From NCBI RefSeq assembly GCF_036021035.1, contig NZ_CP107930.1, positions 2,294,001-2,358,000 of the forward strand: a stretch of DNA of 64,000 nucleotides, written 5' to 3'. This document shows, in pieces, positions 44,508-52,794 of the stretch; positions within the stretch are counted from its first letter, which is position 1, and each line of letters starts with the position of its first letter. This stretch comes from Kineococcus sp. NBC_00420 (GTDB lineage: Bacteria > Actinomycetota > Actinomycetes > Actinomycetales > Kineococcaceae). Made by a program: the position numbers and the translations under genes. The notes under the pieces were generated by a model. The model searched no databases. It was not told where the DNA came from and worked only from the letters and a program-made list of their open reading frames with translations.

Positions 44508-45290
44508 GTGCTGGACAACGTCCTGCGGAGCTTCTTCGACCCCGAGGCGATGGTCGCGGTCATCCCCGACGTGCTGGCCTACGGTCTCCGCAACACCCTC
44601 GTGCTCGCGGCCTCCGCCACCGTCGTCGGGATCGTCCTGGGCATGGTCGTCGCGGTCATGGGCGTCTCACGACGCCGGTGGCTGCGCGTTCCCGCCCGCG
44701 TCTACACCGACGTGTTCCGCGGCCTGCCGGCGATCCTCACCATCCTGCTCATCGGTCAGGGTCTGGCCCCGCTGACGTCGCAGTGGTTCCGGGGAAACCC
44801 CTACCCGCTGGGCATCCTCGCCCTGAGCCTCATCGCCTCGGCCTACATCGGGGAGATCTTCCGCTCCGGCATCCAGAGCGTCGACGCCGGCCAGCTCAAG
44901 GCCTGTCGCGCCCTGGGGATGTCCTACGCCTCGGCGATGCGTCTCGTCGTCGTCCCGCAAGGGGTCCGACGCGTCCTGCCGGCCTTGGTCAACCAGTTCA
45001 TCGCCATCATCAAGGACTCCTCGCTGGTCTACTTCCTCGGCCTGCTGACCAGCCAGCGCGAACTGTTCCGGGTCGGGCAGGACGCGGCCGTCACCTCGGG
45101 CAACCTGTCCCCGCTGGTCACCGTCGGGTTGTGCTACCTCGTCATCACCGTCCCGCTGACCTACCTCGTGAACTGGACCGACGACCGCCTGCGGACGGGC
45201 GCTCGGGTGAAGCACGTCACCGAGATCGACCCCCGCGCCATCGAGATCGAACGCAGCGACCGTGAGGTCGCGGAAAGGGCAGGCCGGTGA
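44508..45290 (+). CDS. Amino-acid ABC transporter permease
   Basis: A 260-residue HisM/GlnP-type permease with five to six membrane helices. The first is GLRNTLVLAASATVVGIVLGMVVAV. The EAA loop is RALGMSYASAMRLVVVPQGVRRVLPALVNQFIAIIKDSSL, which binds the ATPase. GTG 44508 follows GAGGGGACGAC. It overlaps the ATP-binding gene by 4 bp. The transport substrate is likely that of the upstream oxidase. Confidence 0.94.
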   Translation: MLDNVLRSFFDPEAMVAVIPDVLAYGLRNTLVLAASATVVGIVLGMVVAVMGVSRRRWLRVPARVYTDVFRGLPAILTILLIGQGLAPLTSQWFRGNPYPLGILALSLIASAYIGEIFRSGIQSVDAGQLKACRALGMSYASAMRLVVVPQGVRRVLPALVNQFIAIIKDSSLVYFLGLLTSQRELFRVGQDAAVTSGNLSPLVTVGLCYLVITVPLTYLVNWTDDRLRTGARVKHVTEIDPRAIEIERSDREVAERAGR

Positions 45291-46060
45291 ACGCCACCAC
45301 ACCCCTGACCGGGTCGGACACGGTTCCCGAGGTCCACGCCTCCAGCCTGGAGGTGCGCGGACTCACGAAGTCCTTCGGCGACCACGAGGTCCTGCGCGGA
45401 GTCTCGCTGACGGTCGGCGCAGGTCGCACGGCCTGCGTCATCGGCCCCTCCGGCTCCGGGAAGTCGACGCTGCTGCACTGCGTGAACCGCCTCGAGGAAC
45501 CGTCCGGGGGTGACGTGCTGCTCGGCGGCCGCAGCATGCTGGGCGAGAGCCCCGACGTCCTGCGGCGTCGGGTCGGGACGGTGTTCCAGCACTTCAACCT
45601 GTTCCCGCACAAGACCGTCCTCGCGAACATCGTCCTGCCGTTGCGAACGGTCCGGAAGCTCTCGGCCGCCGAAGCCGAGCGGATCGCGGTGGAGCGGCTG
45701 ACCGAGGTCGGGTTGGCGGCGAAGGCCGGGCACCGACCGGCGAACCTCTCCGGCGGTCAGCAGCAGCGGGTCGCCATCGCGCGCGCCTTGGCCATGGAAC
45801 CGGAGGTGATGCTGTTCGACGAGGCGACGTCGGCCCTCGACCCCGAACTCGTGAAGGGCGTCCTGGCCCTCATGCAGGGACTCGCCGAACACGGCATGAC
45901 CATGCTCGTGGTGACCCACGAGATGGGGTTCGCCCGCCAGGTCGCCGACGAGGTCGTGTTCATGGACCGCGGTCTCGTCGTCGAGCACGCCCCGCCGCAG
46001 GAGTTGTTCGGTGACCCCCGCACGCAGCGGCTGCGCAGCTTCTTGTCCCAGGTGCTGTGA
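45287..46060 (+). CDS. Amino-acid ABC transporter ATP-binding protein
   Basis: A 257-residue ATPase of the GlnQ/HisP class. Walker A GPSGSGKSTLLHCVNRLE, Q-loop VFQHFNLFPHKTV, signature LSGGQQQRVAIARALAM, Walker B MLFDEATSALDPE and switch His in VVTHEMGFARQVADEVVFMD. The start GTG 45287 overlaps the permease stop (GTGA). It is the last gene of the oxidase-transporter operon. Confidence 0.96.
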   Translation: MNATTPLTGSDTVPEVHASSLEVRGLTKSFGDHEVLRGVSLTVGAGRTACVIGPSGSGKSTLLHCVNRLEEPSGGDVLLGGRSMLGESPDVLRRRVGTVFQHFNLFPHKTVLANIVLPLRTVRKLSAAEAERIAVERLTEVGLAAKAGHRPANLSGGQQQRVAIARALAMEPEVMLFDEATSALDPELVKGVLALMQGLAEHGMTMLVVTHEMGFARQVADEVVFMDRGLVVEHAPPQELFGDPRTQRLRSFLSQVL

Positions 46061-46114
46061 TCTCCCTCCCAGACCCCGTCCACCGGTGTCGGAGGCGAGA
46101 GACAGACTGTCCGG

Positions 46115-47854
46115 GTGGACGTGACGACTGACCTGCGCGCTCTGGGCCGGGTGCCGGAGCTGGGACTCGTCGTCGTGCCCGGCGGTCTCGGGCTGGCCGC
46201 GGGTGGCCACCGCTGGGCCGTGGCCACCACCGAACCCGCCGACCTGCTACGCGCGCTGGAGGCGGAGTTCGCGCCCCGCTGGACGTGGTGGTCGGCGTCC
46301 ACCGCGCTCGGCCGCGTCGCTCCGGTGCACCTGGCCCGGTGTCACGACCTCGCCGCGGTGCACCGGCTGGCGTTCGGCGGCGCGCGCGAGGACGCCGGCG
46401 CCGTCTGGGCGGGCGCGCACGACCGTCCCGCTCCCCCACCACCCTCGCGGCGGCCTCTCGCCGCCCACGGCACCGGCCTCCTCGACCTCGACGGGGCGGG
46501 GGCCGACGACGAGCCCGTCCGCGAGGACGGCCAGGTGTCACCCACCTGGGCCGAGGGGTCGGCCTTCGACGTCGACCTGCCGCTGCGGCTGGAGCGGGCC
46601 GCGCGCTGGGCCGAACTGGCGCTGGCCGTCGCGGTAGCGCAGTCCCGGGTCCTCGCCACCCTGCCCGACGGGCGGGTCACCCCCGGCGGGCCACCCCTGG
46701 CGGTCCAGACCGCGTTCGCGGAGTCGGCGGCGGCCGTGCTCGCCGTGGAACTGTCACGGACCGGATTGCCGGTGGACCGGAGCACCGCCGAGGCGATCGT
46801 CAGCGACGCCGTGGGCCCGCGCCCCTCCTCCCCCGGCGACGAGCAGCGGCTGCGCGCCCTGCGCGACGCACCGGTCCGCGAACACCTCGGGGAGATCGAC
46901 CTGCGCAACCCCGCCCAGGTGCTGTCGGGGCTGCGCGGTCTGGGGTTCGACGTCACCGACACCCGGGCCTGGCGCCTGGAACGCCTGCGTGACGCGCACC
47001 CGGGGATCGCGGCCCTCCTGTCGTGGCGCAAGGGCGAACGACTGGCGACCACGTACGGCTACCGGTGGCTGGACGAGCACGTCGGTCCCGACGGCCGGTT
47101 GCGGGGCGAGTGGTCCTCGGCCGACGCGGCGGCCGGGCGGATGACGGCACAGGCCGGTCTGCACAACCTGCCGGCGGAACTCCGCCCCGCCGTCGCGGCC
47201 GAGCGGGGACACGTCCTCGTCCGGGCGGACCTCGGGCAGGTGGAACCCCGGGTCCTCGCGGCCGTCTCGCACGACCCGGGCTTCGTCGCCGCGACGCAGG
47301 CCGACGACCTCTACGCCCCCGTCGCCGCCGCGCTCGCCGTCGACCGCCCCACGGCCAAGGTCGCCGTGCTGGCCGCGATGTACGGGCAGACCTCCGGCGC
47401 GGCGGGCGAGGCCCTGAAGCGGATGGACCGCGCGTACCCGAGCGCGCTGGGCTACCTGCGCGCGGCGGAGGAGGCCGGTCGTCAGGGGCAGGACGTCCGG
47501 ACCTACGGCGGGCGGCGGGTGCGGATGTACGAGATCGCCGACGGCGGCGACGCGGGGGCCGCGATCGCCGCCCGGGGGCGGTTCGCCCGCAACGCCGTCG
47601 TCCAGGGTGCCGCCGCGGAACTGTTCAAGGCGTGGGCGGCGACGGTCCGGGCCGGGTTGTCCGGCACCGGGGGACGGATCGTGCTGTGCCTGCACGACGA
47701 ACTGCTGCTGCACGTCCCGGAGGCCGAGGCGCGGCAGGCCGCAGAACTCCTGACCGCCGCCCTGGACCAGACCGCCGCCCGCTGGTCGGCGGGCAGCGGG
47801 GTGCGCTTCGTCGCCGACGTCTCGATCGTCGGGCGGTGGTCGGAGGCGAAGTAG
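46115..47854 (+). CDS. PolA-like DNA polymerase with atypical exonuclease domain
   Basis: A 579-residue family-A polymerase. Palm motif A is ADLGQVEPRVLA (DYSQIELR in Pol I), motif B TAKVAVLAAMYGQTSG and motif C CLHDELLLHV with the catalytic His-Asp-Glu. The N-terminal region (about 1-230) occupies the 3'-5' exonuclease position but lacks DxE and the second Asp motif, and has RCHDLAAVHRL at the motif II place. There is no 5'-3' exonuclease domain. The protein matches the actinobacterial 'bifunctional 3'-5' exonuclease/DNA polymerase' family, whose role is unclear. GTG 46115 is the start. Confidence 0.9.
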   Translation: MDVTTDLRALGRVPELGLVVVPGGLGLAAGGHRWAVATTEPADLLRALEAEFAPRWTWWSASTALGRVAPVHLARCHDLAAVHRLAFGGAREDAGAVWAGAHDRPAPPPPSRRPLAAHGTGLLDLDGAGADDEPVREDGQVSPTWAEGSAFDVDLPLRLERAARWAELALAVAVAQSRVLATLPDGRVTPGGPPLAVQTAFAESAAAVLAVELSRTGLPVDRSTAEAIVSDAVGPRPSSPGDEQRLRALRDAPVREHLGEIDLRNPAQVLSGLRGLGFDVTDTRAWRLERLRDAHPGIAALLSWRKGERLATTYGYRWLDEHVGPDGRLRGEWSSADAAAGRMTAQAGLHNLPAELRPAVAAERGHVLVRADLGQVEPRVLAAVSHDPGFVAATQADDLYAPVAAALAVDRPTAKVAVLAAMYGQTSGAAGEALKRMDRAYPSALGYLRAAEEAGRQGQDVRTYGGRRVRMYEIADGGDAGAAIAARGRFARNAVVQGAAAELFKAWAATVRAGLSGTGGRIVLCLHDELLLHVPEAEARQAAELLTAALDQTAARWSAGSGVRFVADVSIVGRWSEAK

Positions 47855-47856
47855 GA

Positions 47857-47878
47857 CACCCCGACCCCACCCGGGGTG
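47857..47878. terminator. Bidirectional hairpin between polymerase and pfk genes
   Basis: CACCCCG and CGGGGTG arms (47857-47863 and 47872-47878) with an 8-nt loop, placed between convergent stop codons. Confidence 0.5.
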
Positions 47879-47881
47879 CGG

Positions 47882-49267
47882 TCACTGGCCGCCGAAGGCG
47901 CTGACGTGCTCGGCGGCGAACTCGCCGAAGGACCACGGCTGACCCGTCGCCTCCAGCACCGACCACCACAGGTCGCCGTGCGGGTCGACCTGGTTGCGGG
48001 CCGAGACGGCGAGGGCGATGGGGATGTGCACGAAGCGTCGGCGCCACCGCCCGACCACCATGTTCGTCCGGCCGGCCATCGCGGCGTGGACCGCGGCGTG
48101 CGCGAGCCGGATGCAGTAGACGCTGTCGTAGGGGTTCGCCGGCACGCTGCGGATGACGTAGCTCGGGTCGATGTAGCGCATGTTGAGCTCGAGGTCGTGC
48201 TTGGCGAAGTCGTCGGTGATGGCCTGGCGCAGCAGCCGGCCGACGTCCTGGAGCTTCTTGTTCCCGGACGCGTCCTTGAGTCCGTCGTCGTCGAAGAGCT
48301 CCTGCCCGGCACCTTCCGCAGCGACGACGAGGGCGTGGCCCTGGGTCGCGACCTTCTCGCGGAGCTTCTCGAGGAACCCGCCGGGGCCCTCGAGGCTGAA
48401 CGGCACCTCGGGGATCAGCACGAAGTCGGCGTCGTTCTGGGCGAGCGCGGCGTAGCAGGCGATGAAGCCCGAGTGGCGCCCCATGAGCTTGACGATGCTG
48501 ACGCCGTTGGGCGCCGTCCGCGCCTCGACCTTCGCCGAGCGGATCGACCGGGTGGCCTCGCTGAAGGCCGACTGGAAGCCGAAGCTCTGGTCGATGAAGG
48601 GGATGTCGTTGTCGATCGTCTTCGGGATGCCGACGATCGCGATCTTGAGGTCACGTTCCTTGATCTCGGCGGAGATCTTCTGCGCGCCGCGCATGGTGCC
48701 GTCGCCGCCGATGACGAAGAGGATCGAGATGCCCATGCGCTCGAGGCAGTCCACGACCTCGACGGCGTCCTGCTGGCCGCGGGAGGTCCCGAGGATCGTG
48801 CCGCCCTCACCGTCGATGTTGCCCACCGACTCGGGCGTCAGGTCGACGACGTCGTGGCCGTAGCGCGGGATGAAGCCCTGGTAGCCGTTCTTGAACCCGT
48901 GGATCCGGCGGACGCCGTAGTGGGTGGTGAGCTCGGAGACCAGGCCGCGGATGACGTTGTTGATGCCCGGGCAGAGCCCACCGCAGGTGACGATCCCGAC
49001 GCGGGTCTTGGAGGGGTCGAAGAAGATCTTCTTCCGCGGCCCGGTGGGTTCGAGGCTGGGCAGGTCCTCGAGGTCCCCGTCGCGACGGGACACCTTGGAG
49101 AGGGTGTCGTCGAAGAGGACGCGGTCGGTCTCCTCGATGTAGTGGTGCGTCGTGCGCCGGGCCTGGAGGCGGGGGGCGAGCGGGGAGTCGACGGTGCGCG
49201 GTCCGAGCGCCTCGACGGTGAAGTCGATCGGCTCACGACGCGCGGGACTGTCGATGGGCTCAGCCAT
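47882..49267 (-). CDS. pfkA: 6-phosphofructokinase
   Basis: A 461-residue PFKA-family enzyme with an N-terminal extension of about 90 residues. VGIVTCGGLCPGINNVIRGLV is the ATP/PPi phosphate loop, IGGDGTMRGAQ the donor motif and VGIPKTIDNDIPF the catalytic motif with Asp. Residues GGDG (rather than GGDD) together with the Lys of PKTIDND are the combination usually found in the ATP-dependent plant-like clade, so ATP use is more likely than PPi. ATG 49267 is chosen; a purine-rich GGAAAGGA lies about 12 bases upstream. It commits fructose 6-phosphate to glycolysis. Confidence 0.94.
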   Translation of the reverse strand: MAEPIDSPARREPIDFTVEALGPRTVDSPLAPRLQARRTTHHYIEETDRVLFDDTLSKVSRRDGDLEDLPSLEPTGPRKKIFFDPSKTRVGIVTCGGLCPGINNVIRGLVSELTTHYGVRRIHGFKNGYQGFIPRYGHDVVDLTPESVGNIDGEGGTILGTSRGQQDAVEVVDCLERMGISILFVIGGDGTMRGAQKISAEIKERDLKIAIVGIPKTIDNDIPFIDQSFGFQSAFSEATRSIRSAKVEARTAPNGVSIVKLMGRHSGFIACYAALAQNDADFVLIPEVPFSLEGPGGFLEKLREKVATQGHALVVAAEGAGQELFDDDGLKDASGNKKLQDVGRLLRQAITDDFAKHDLELNMRYIDPSYVIRSVPANPYDSVYCIRLAHAAVHAAMAGRTNMVVGRWRRRFVHIPIALAVSARNQVDPHGDLWWSVLEATGQPWSFGEFAAEHVSAFGGQ

Positions 49268-49318
49268 GGCTGCGCTGGTCCTTTCCTGGCGACGACGTCG
49301 AGGTTCCATCATCGGGCA

Positions 49319-49344
49319 CCCGTCGTGACTCCCGTCACGGCGGG
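49319..49344. terminator. Hairpin downstream of the CopD-CtaG gene
   Basis: CCCGTCGTGAC (49319-49329) and GTCACGGCGGG (49334-49344) form an 11-bp stem with one G-U pair and a 4-nt loop, starting 6 bp after the gene on its strand. Confidence 0.55.
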
Positions 49345-49349
49345 GTCCC

Positions 49350-51386
49350 TCAGGAGTGGGGTTCCTTGCGGTCGGCGAGGCGCTGCAGCATCGCGTTGTA
49401 GTCGTTGAGCTCGGCGTCGCCGTCGCGGGCGGCCTTGCGGTCGCTGCGGCGGTTCTCGCGGGTGTCCGAGCGGGACCAGCCGATGGCCACCCCGAGCACC
49501 AGCAGCAGGGTCGGGAACTCACCGATGCCCCAGGCGATGTCGCCGCCCTCCTGCTGCTTGGCGAGCAGGTTCGCGGTCGGGGTGATGTGGGCGAACCAGT
49601 CCGGTGCGAGCAGCGTCGTGCCCACCATCAGCGAGACGCCGAAGAAGGCGTGGAAGGCCATGGTCGCCAGCAGCAGGATGAGCCGCAGCGGGTAGGCGGG
49701 CCGCTGCGGGCCGGGGTCCACGCCGATGAGCACGGACGCGAAGAGGTACCCCGTGCTCAGGAAGTGCACCATCATCAGCTCGTGCCCGACGTGGGTGCGC
49801 AGCGCGAGCTCGAAGAGCGGCGAGAAGTAGAAGACGATGATCGATCCGGCGAAGAGCACGGCCGCCACCAGCGGGTGCCCCAGGATCGCGAAGTAGCGCG
49901 AGTGGACGACCACGAGCAGCCACTCGCGGGCGCCGCGGGAGTGGTCGCGGCGGGCGGGCAGGACCCGCATCGCGAGCGTGACGGGGGCTCCGAGGACGAG
50001 CATCGGCGGTATCGCCATCGTCAGCAGCATGTGCTGCATCATGTGCGTGCTGAAGCTGATCCGGCCGTAGGCGGCCGGACCCCCGCTGGTCACGAAGAGC
50101 AGCGCGAGGCAGCCGACGACCCACCAGATCGTCCGGCCCACGGGCCAGCCGTCGCCGCGCCGGCGCAGCCGCCGGACCCCGACGAGGTAGCCGACCAGCA
50201 GCAGACCGCCGATGGTCAGCCACAGCAGGTCCGGGCTGGTCCGGGTGAACCAGCGCACGATGGTGAAGGCCGGCGGGACGGGCTCACCCAGCAGCGTCGC
50301 GGCGGCCGAGGAGCTGGGGTCGCTGTCCGGGACGGGGGTGGGGCTGCGGCTCAGCGCGACGCCGAGGCCCGTCGCGGCGCCCATCAGGACGAGTTCGCCG
50401 GCGGCGATGCGGAGGAAGGCCCGGGGCCGCTCGGCGAGCAGCGGGATCGTGCGGCGGCGGTGCCAGACCCCGAACGCGCCGAGCCCGACGAGGGCGACGA
50501 CCTTGCCGACGACGAGCGCGCCGTAGGCCGAGTCCAGTCCGGACCAGCCGCCGAGGCGGACGGAGGCGTTGAGGACCCCGGACAGGGCGACGGCCGCGAA
50601 GCACCACAGGGCGAGGGTGGAGTACCGGGTCGCGAGGGTGGTCAGGTCGACGGCACGGCGCCCCTTCGCGGGCCCGGCGGAACGACCGGTCAGGGGGGCG
50701 ACGAGGAGCACGGCCCCCAGTCCCCCCACCCAGAGGGTCACGCCGATGAGGTGCATGGCCAGTGAGCTGACGGCGGTCTCGTGCGAGGACGACCCCGACG
50801 CGTGCCCGGACAGGGAGAGCGGGAGGAGCGCGATCACGCTCACCGCCGTCCCCCAGGCGGCGCCGGTGGGCCCGGTCGCGGCGGCTCCGATCGTCGCGGC
50901 GACGGCGGCGAGGACGGTCGTGACCAGCAGGGCGCGTCCGAGGTCGATCGACTGGGCGAACTGCGCGAACTGCGCGCCGAAGTCCGATCCTCCGGGGGCC
51001 GCGCCGATGATGTCCATGGCCGTGAGGACCAGGACGAGGAGCGCGGCCACGGCCCACACCCCGGCGGCGACCCCGCCGATCCGCACGGCGCGGGTGAAGG
51101 CGTCGCTGGGTTGCGGGAGCAGGAACGTCGCCACCGCGAACCCGCCGACGGCGAGCGCCGCGGACAGGTCGTGGACGGTGCGCGCGATCGGCAGCCCGTA
51201 GCGGACGAGGGCTCCCGGGTCACCGAGGGCGGGGACGGCGAGTCCGCCGCCGAGGGCGAGAGCGGTGAGCAGGACCGCGAGCGCGGCGAGGAGGACGGCT
51301 GCCGAGGTCAGCAGGGCGCCGGTGATCGGGGTTGCGCTGCGGGCCGGGCGGGTAGGTGCGGCCACGTGGCCAGGGTAGGTCGTCAC
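49350..51386 (-). CDS. CopD-CtaG fusion: copper-resistance/cytochrome c oxidase assembly membrane protein
   Basis: A 678-residue protein with about 16 membrane helices. The N-terminal CopD-like half has HDLSAALAVGGFAVATFL and MHLIGVTLWVGGLGAVLLV with the putative copper-binding His and Met. The C-terminal CtaG half (about 380-640) includes RISFSTHMMQHMLLTMAIPPMLVLGAP and HELMMVHFLSTGYLFASVLIGVDPGP, His/Met-rich motifs that deliver copper to oxidase subunit I. Fusions of this kind are known in Actinobacteria. The cytosolic tail is short and charged. The ATG or GTG at 51386 has no strong ribosome-binding site. Confidence 0.9.
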   Translation of the reverse strand: MTTYPGHVAAPTRPARSATPITGALLTSAAVLLAALAVLLTALALGGGLAVPALGDPGALVRYGLPIARTVHDLSAALAVGGFAVATFLLPQPSDAFTRAVRIGGVAAGVWAVAALLVLVLTAMDIIGAAPGGSDFGAQFAQFAQSIDLGRALLVTTVLAAVAATIGAAATGPTGAAWGTAVSVIALLPLSLSGHASGSSSHETAVSSLAMHLIGVTLWVGGLGAVLLVAPLTGRSAGPAKGRRAVDLTTLATRYSTLALWCFAAVALSGVLNASVRLGGWSGLDSAYGALVVGKVVALVGLGAFGVWHRRRTIPLLAERPRAFLRIAAGELVLMGAATGLGVALSRSPTPVPDSDPSSSAAATLLGEPVPPAFTIVRWFTRTSPDLLWLTIGGLLLVGYLVGVRRLRRRGDGWPVGRTIWWVVGCLALLFVTSGGPAAYGRISFSTHMMQHMLLTMAIPPMLVLGAPVTLAMRVLPARRDHSRGAREWLLVVVHSRYFAILGHPLVAAVLFAGSIIVFYFSPLFELALRTHVGHELMMVHFLSTGYLFASVLIGVDPGPQRPAYPLRLILLLATMAFHAFFGVSLMVGTTLLAPDWFAHITPTANLLAKQQEGGDIAWGIGEFPTLLLVLGVAIGWSRSDTRENRRSDRKAARDGDAELNDYNAMLQRLADRKEPHS

Positions 51387-51463
51387 CCTGAGGATCGCCC
51401 GCCCCGTCCGGGGCGTCCTCGGTCACACCGGCCGACGGGTGGACCGCCAGGGGACCCGGAGGG

Positions 51464-51874
51464 TCAGGCGCTGGCGCGGACGGGGGCGACGGCGGTCGCG
51501 ACGTCGAACCAGACGGTCTTGCCGTAGCTCTCGACGTCGACGCCGTGGGCGTCGGCGAGCGCTTCGACCAGGGCCATGCCGCGGCCGTTGAGGGCTTCGG
51601 GGTCGACGTCGCGGCGCTGCGGGAGGCGGGTGTTCTCGTCGCCGACGCCGACGCGGACGTGCGATCCGGCGTGCCCGACGCGCAGGACGACCTCGCTGCG
51701 GCCGTGCAGGACGGCGTTGGTGACGAGTTCCGCGGTCAGCAGCAGCAGCGTGTCGACGACGTCCCCGAAGATCCCCTCGGCGATGCACCAGTCGGCGACG
51801 AAGTGCCGGGCCGCGCGCGAGGACATCGGGACGGGTGCCAGCGTCGTCTCGTGCGACCAGTCCGTAAACGACAC
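51464..51874 (-). CDS. Histidine-kinase-like ATPase (anti-sigma-factor type)
   Basis: A protein of about 136 residues, RsbW/SpoIIAB-like. The start GTG 51874 follows GGGAGAGTCACGGA. Motifs: SRAARHFVADWC, N box LLLTAELVTNAVLHG, G1 box VGVGDENTRLP and G2 box NGRGMALVEALADAHGV. It likely regulates anti-sigma or anti-anti-sigma partners, or acts as a stand-alone regulator. It resembles the protein at 11912-12394. In-frame codons extend upstream to 52153, but the composition there (AT-richer, repeats) looks non-coding. Confidence 0.85.
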   Translation of the reverse strand: MSFTDWSHETTLAPVPMSSRAARHFVADWCIAEGIFGDVVDTLLLLTAELVTNAVLHGRSEVVLRVGHAGSHVRVGVGDENTRLPQRRDVDPEALNGRGMALVEALADAHGVDVESYGKTVWFDVATAVAPVRASA

Positions 51875-52245
51875 TCCGTGACTCTCCCGGTACGTAGGGT
51901 TACCAAGCACCGTAGCGCAGCGTCGCTCGAACGGCGTAGTCCGTCGCGTCGGCGCATGCAGAAGCCCGTGCGAGGACCCGGACCGGGCCTGTTGATCCAT
52001 CACCACGCTGTACCCCCCGATACGTGCTTGCGGCTGGTAACTTGTTTGTAGTTGCATGTAGCAGTCAAGGATCCGACCACCGCGTCCGATGACCTCACAG
52101 ACACCGTCTGGGCGGTCATCTCCCGGGTGGTACTTCGTCCCGCCCGCACTCACCGTTACACCCAGTGAGCGGCGGAACGCACCGGCAACGTCAGCCCACC
52201 TCCCTGGAGCCCACGCATGACCTCTCCCACCCGGAGCGCACGGCG
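51875..52245. other. 371-bp divergent intergenic region
   Basis: The longest gene-free stretch in the window, between the anti-sigma-type ATPase (minus) and the MarR gene (plus). It is AT-richer than its surroundings, particularly around 52030-52070. It holds a sigma-28-like motif on the plus strand (52064-52092). I see no RNA-gene signature and no terminator. Confidence 0.6.
52064..52092 (+). promoter_or_regulatory. Sigma-28-like promoter motif upstream of the MarR-MFS operon
   Basis: GTCAAG (52064-52069) -N15- TCCGATGA (52085-52092), nearly the same as the element at 29125-29153 and identical in spacing. Transcription would start near 52100, giving a leader of about 145 nt. Confidence 0.35.
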
Positions 52246-52794
52246 GTGACCACGACCACCGAGCCTCCCCGCACCGCGGCGCAGCCGACCCCTGCGACGC
52301 CGGTGCCCACGCACGAGCAGCAGCTCGCCGCGCTCTCCGGCGAGGTCAGCCGCCAGGTGCGTGCCCTGCACTCCCTCAAGGCCCGGATGGCGCGCGGGCA
52401 GTCGGAGGTGGAACGTGCGATGCACGTCGTCCTCTTCGTGCTCGCCGACGCCGGACCCCTGCGGGTCAGCGCCCTCGCCGAACGCCTCGGCACGGACCCG
52501 TCCACGACGAGCCGCCAGACCGGCGAGCTGATCAAGCGCGACCTGCTCCGCAAGCTCCCCGACCCCGACGACCGTCGCGCCAGCCTGCTCGCGGTCACCG
52601 ACGCCGGCCACGACGTCGTCGCGACCATGAAGCAGCGCCGCCTCGAACAGCTCGCGGCGGCCGTCGACGGTTTCGACGCCCGCGAGCTCACGGTGTTCAC
52701 CAGCCTGCTCGCCCGGTTCGTGGACGGCCTCGAAGGGGCCCACCCCGAATGCCTCCGCCCCACCTCCACCCCCGCCGCCCAGGAGAACGCATGA
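52246..52794 (+). CDS. MarR-family transcriptional regulator
   Basis: A 182-residue winged-helix protein. The HTH is AMHVVLFVLADAGPLRVSALAERLGTDPSTTSRQTGELIKRDLLRKL, with wing DPDDRRASLLAVTDAGHDVV. The N-terminus (30 residues) is a Thr/Pro-rich tail. GTG 52246 is chosen, with a GGAG-like site about 10 bases upstream; a GTG at 52165 would extend the tail. The stop overlaps the start of the MFS exporter (ATGA), so it is the probable regulator of that gene. Confidence 0.9.
   Translation: MTTTTEPPRTAAQPTPATPVPTHEQQLAALSGEVSRQVRALHSLKARMARGQSEVERAMHVVLFVLADAGPLRVSALAERLGTDPSTTSRQTGELIKRDLLRKLPDPDDRRASLLAVTDAGHDVVATMKQRRLEQLAAAVDGFDARELTVFTSLLARFVDGLEGAHPECLRPTSTPAAQENA

Noticed and set aside
51875-52153. 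N-terminal extension of the anti-sigma-type ATPase upstream of GTG 51874
   Set aside because: The frame is open but AT-richer, has no conserved residues, and a good ribosome-binding site marks GTG 51874 as the start.
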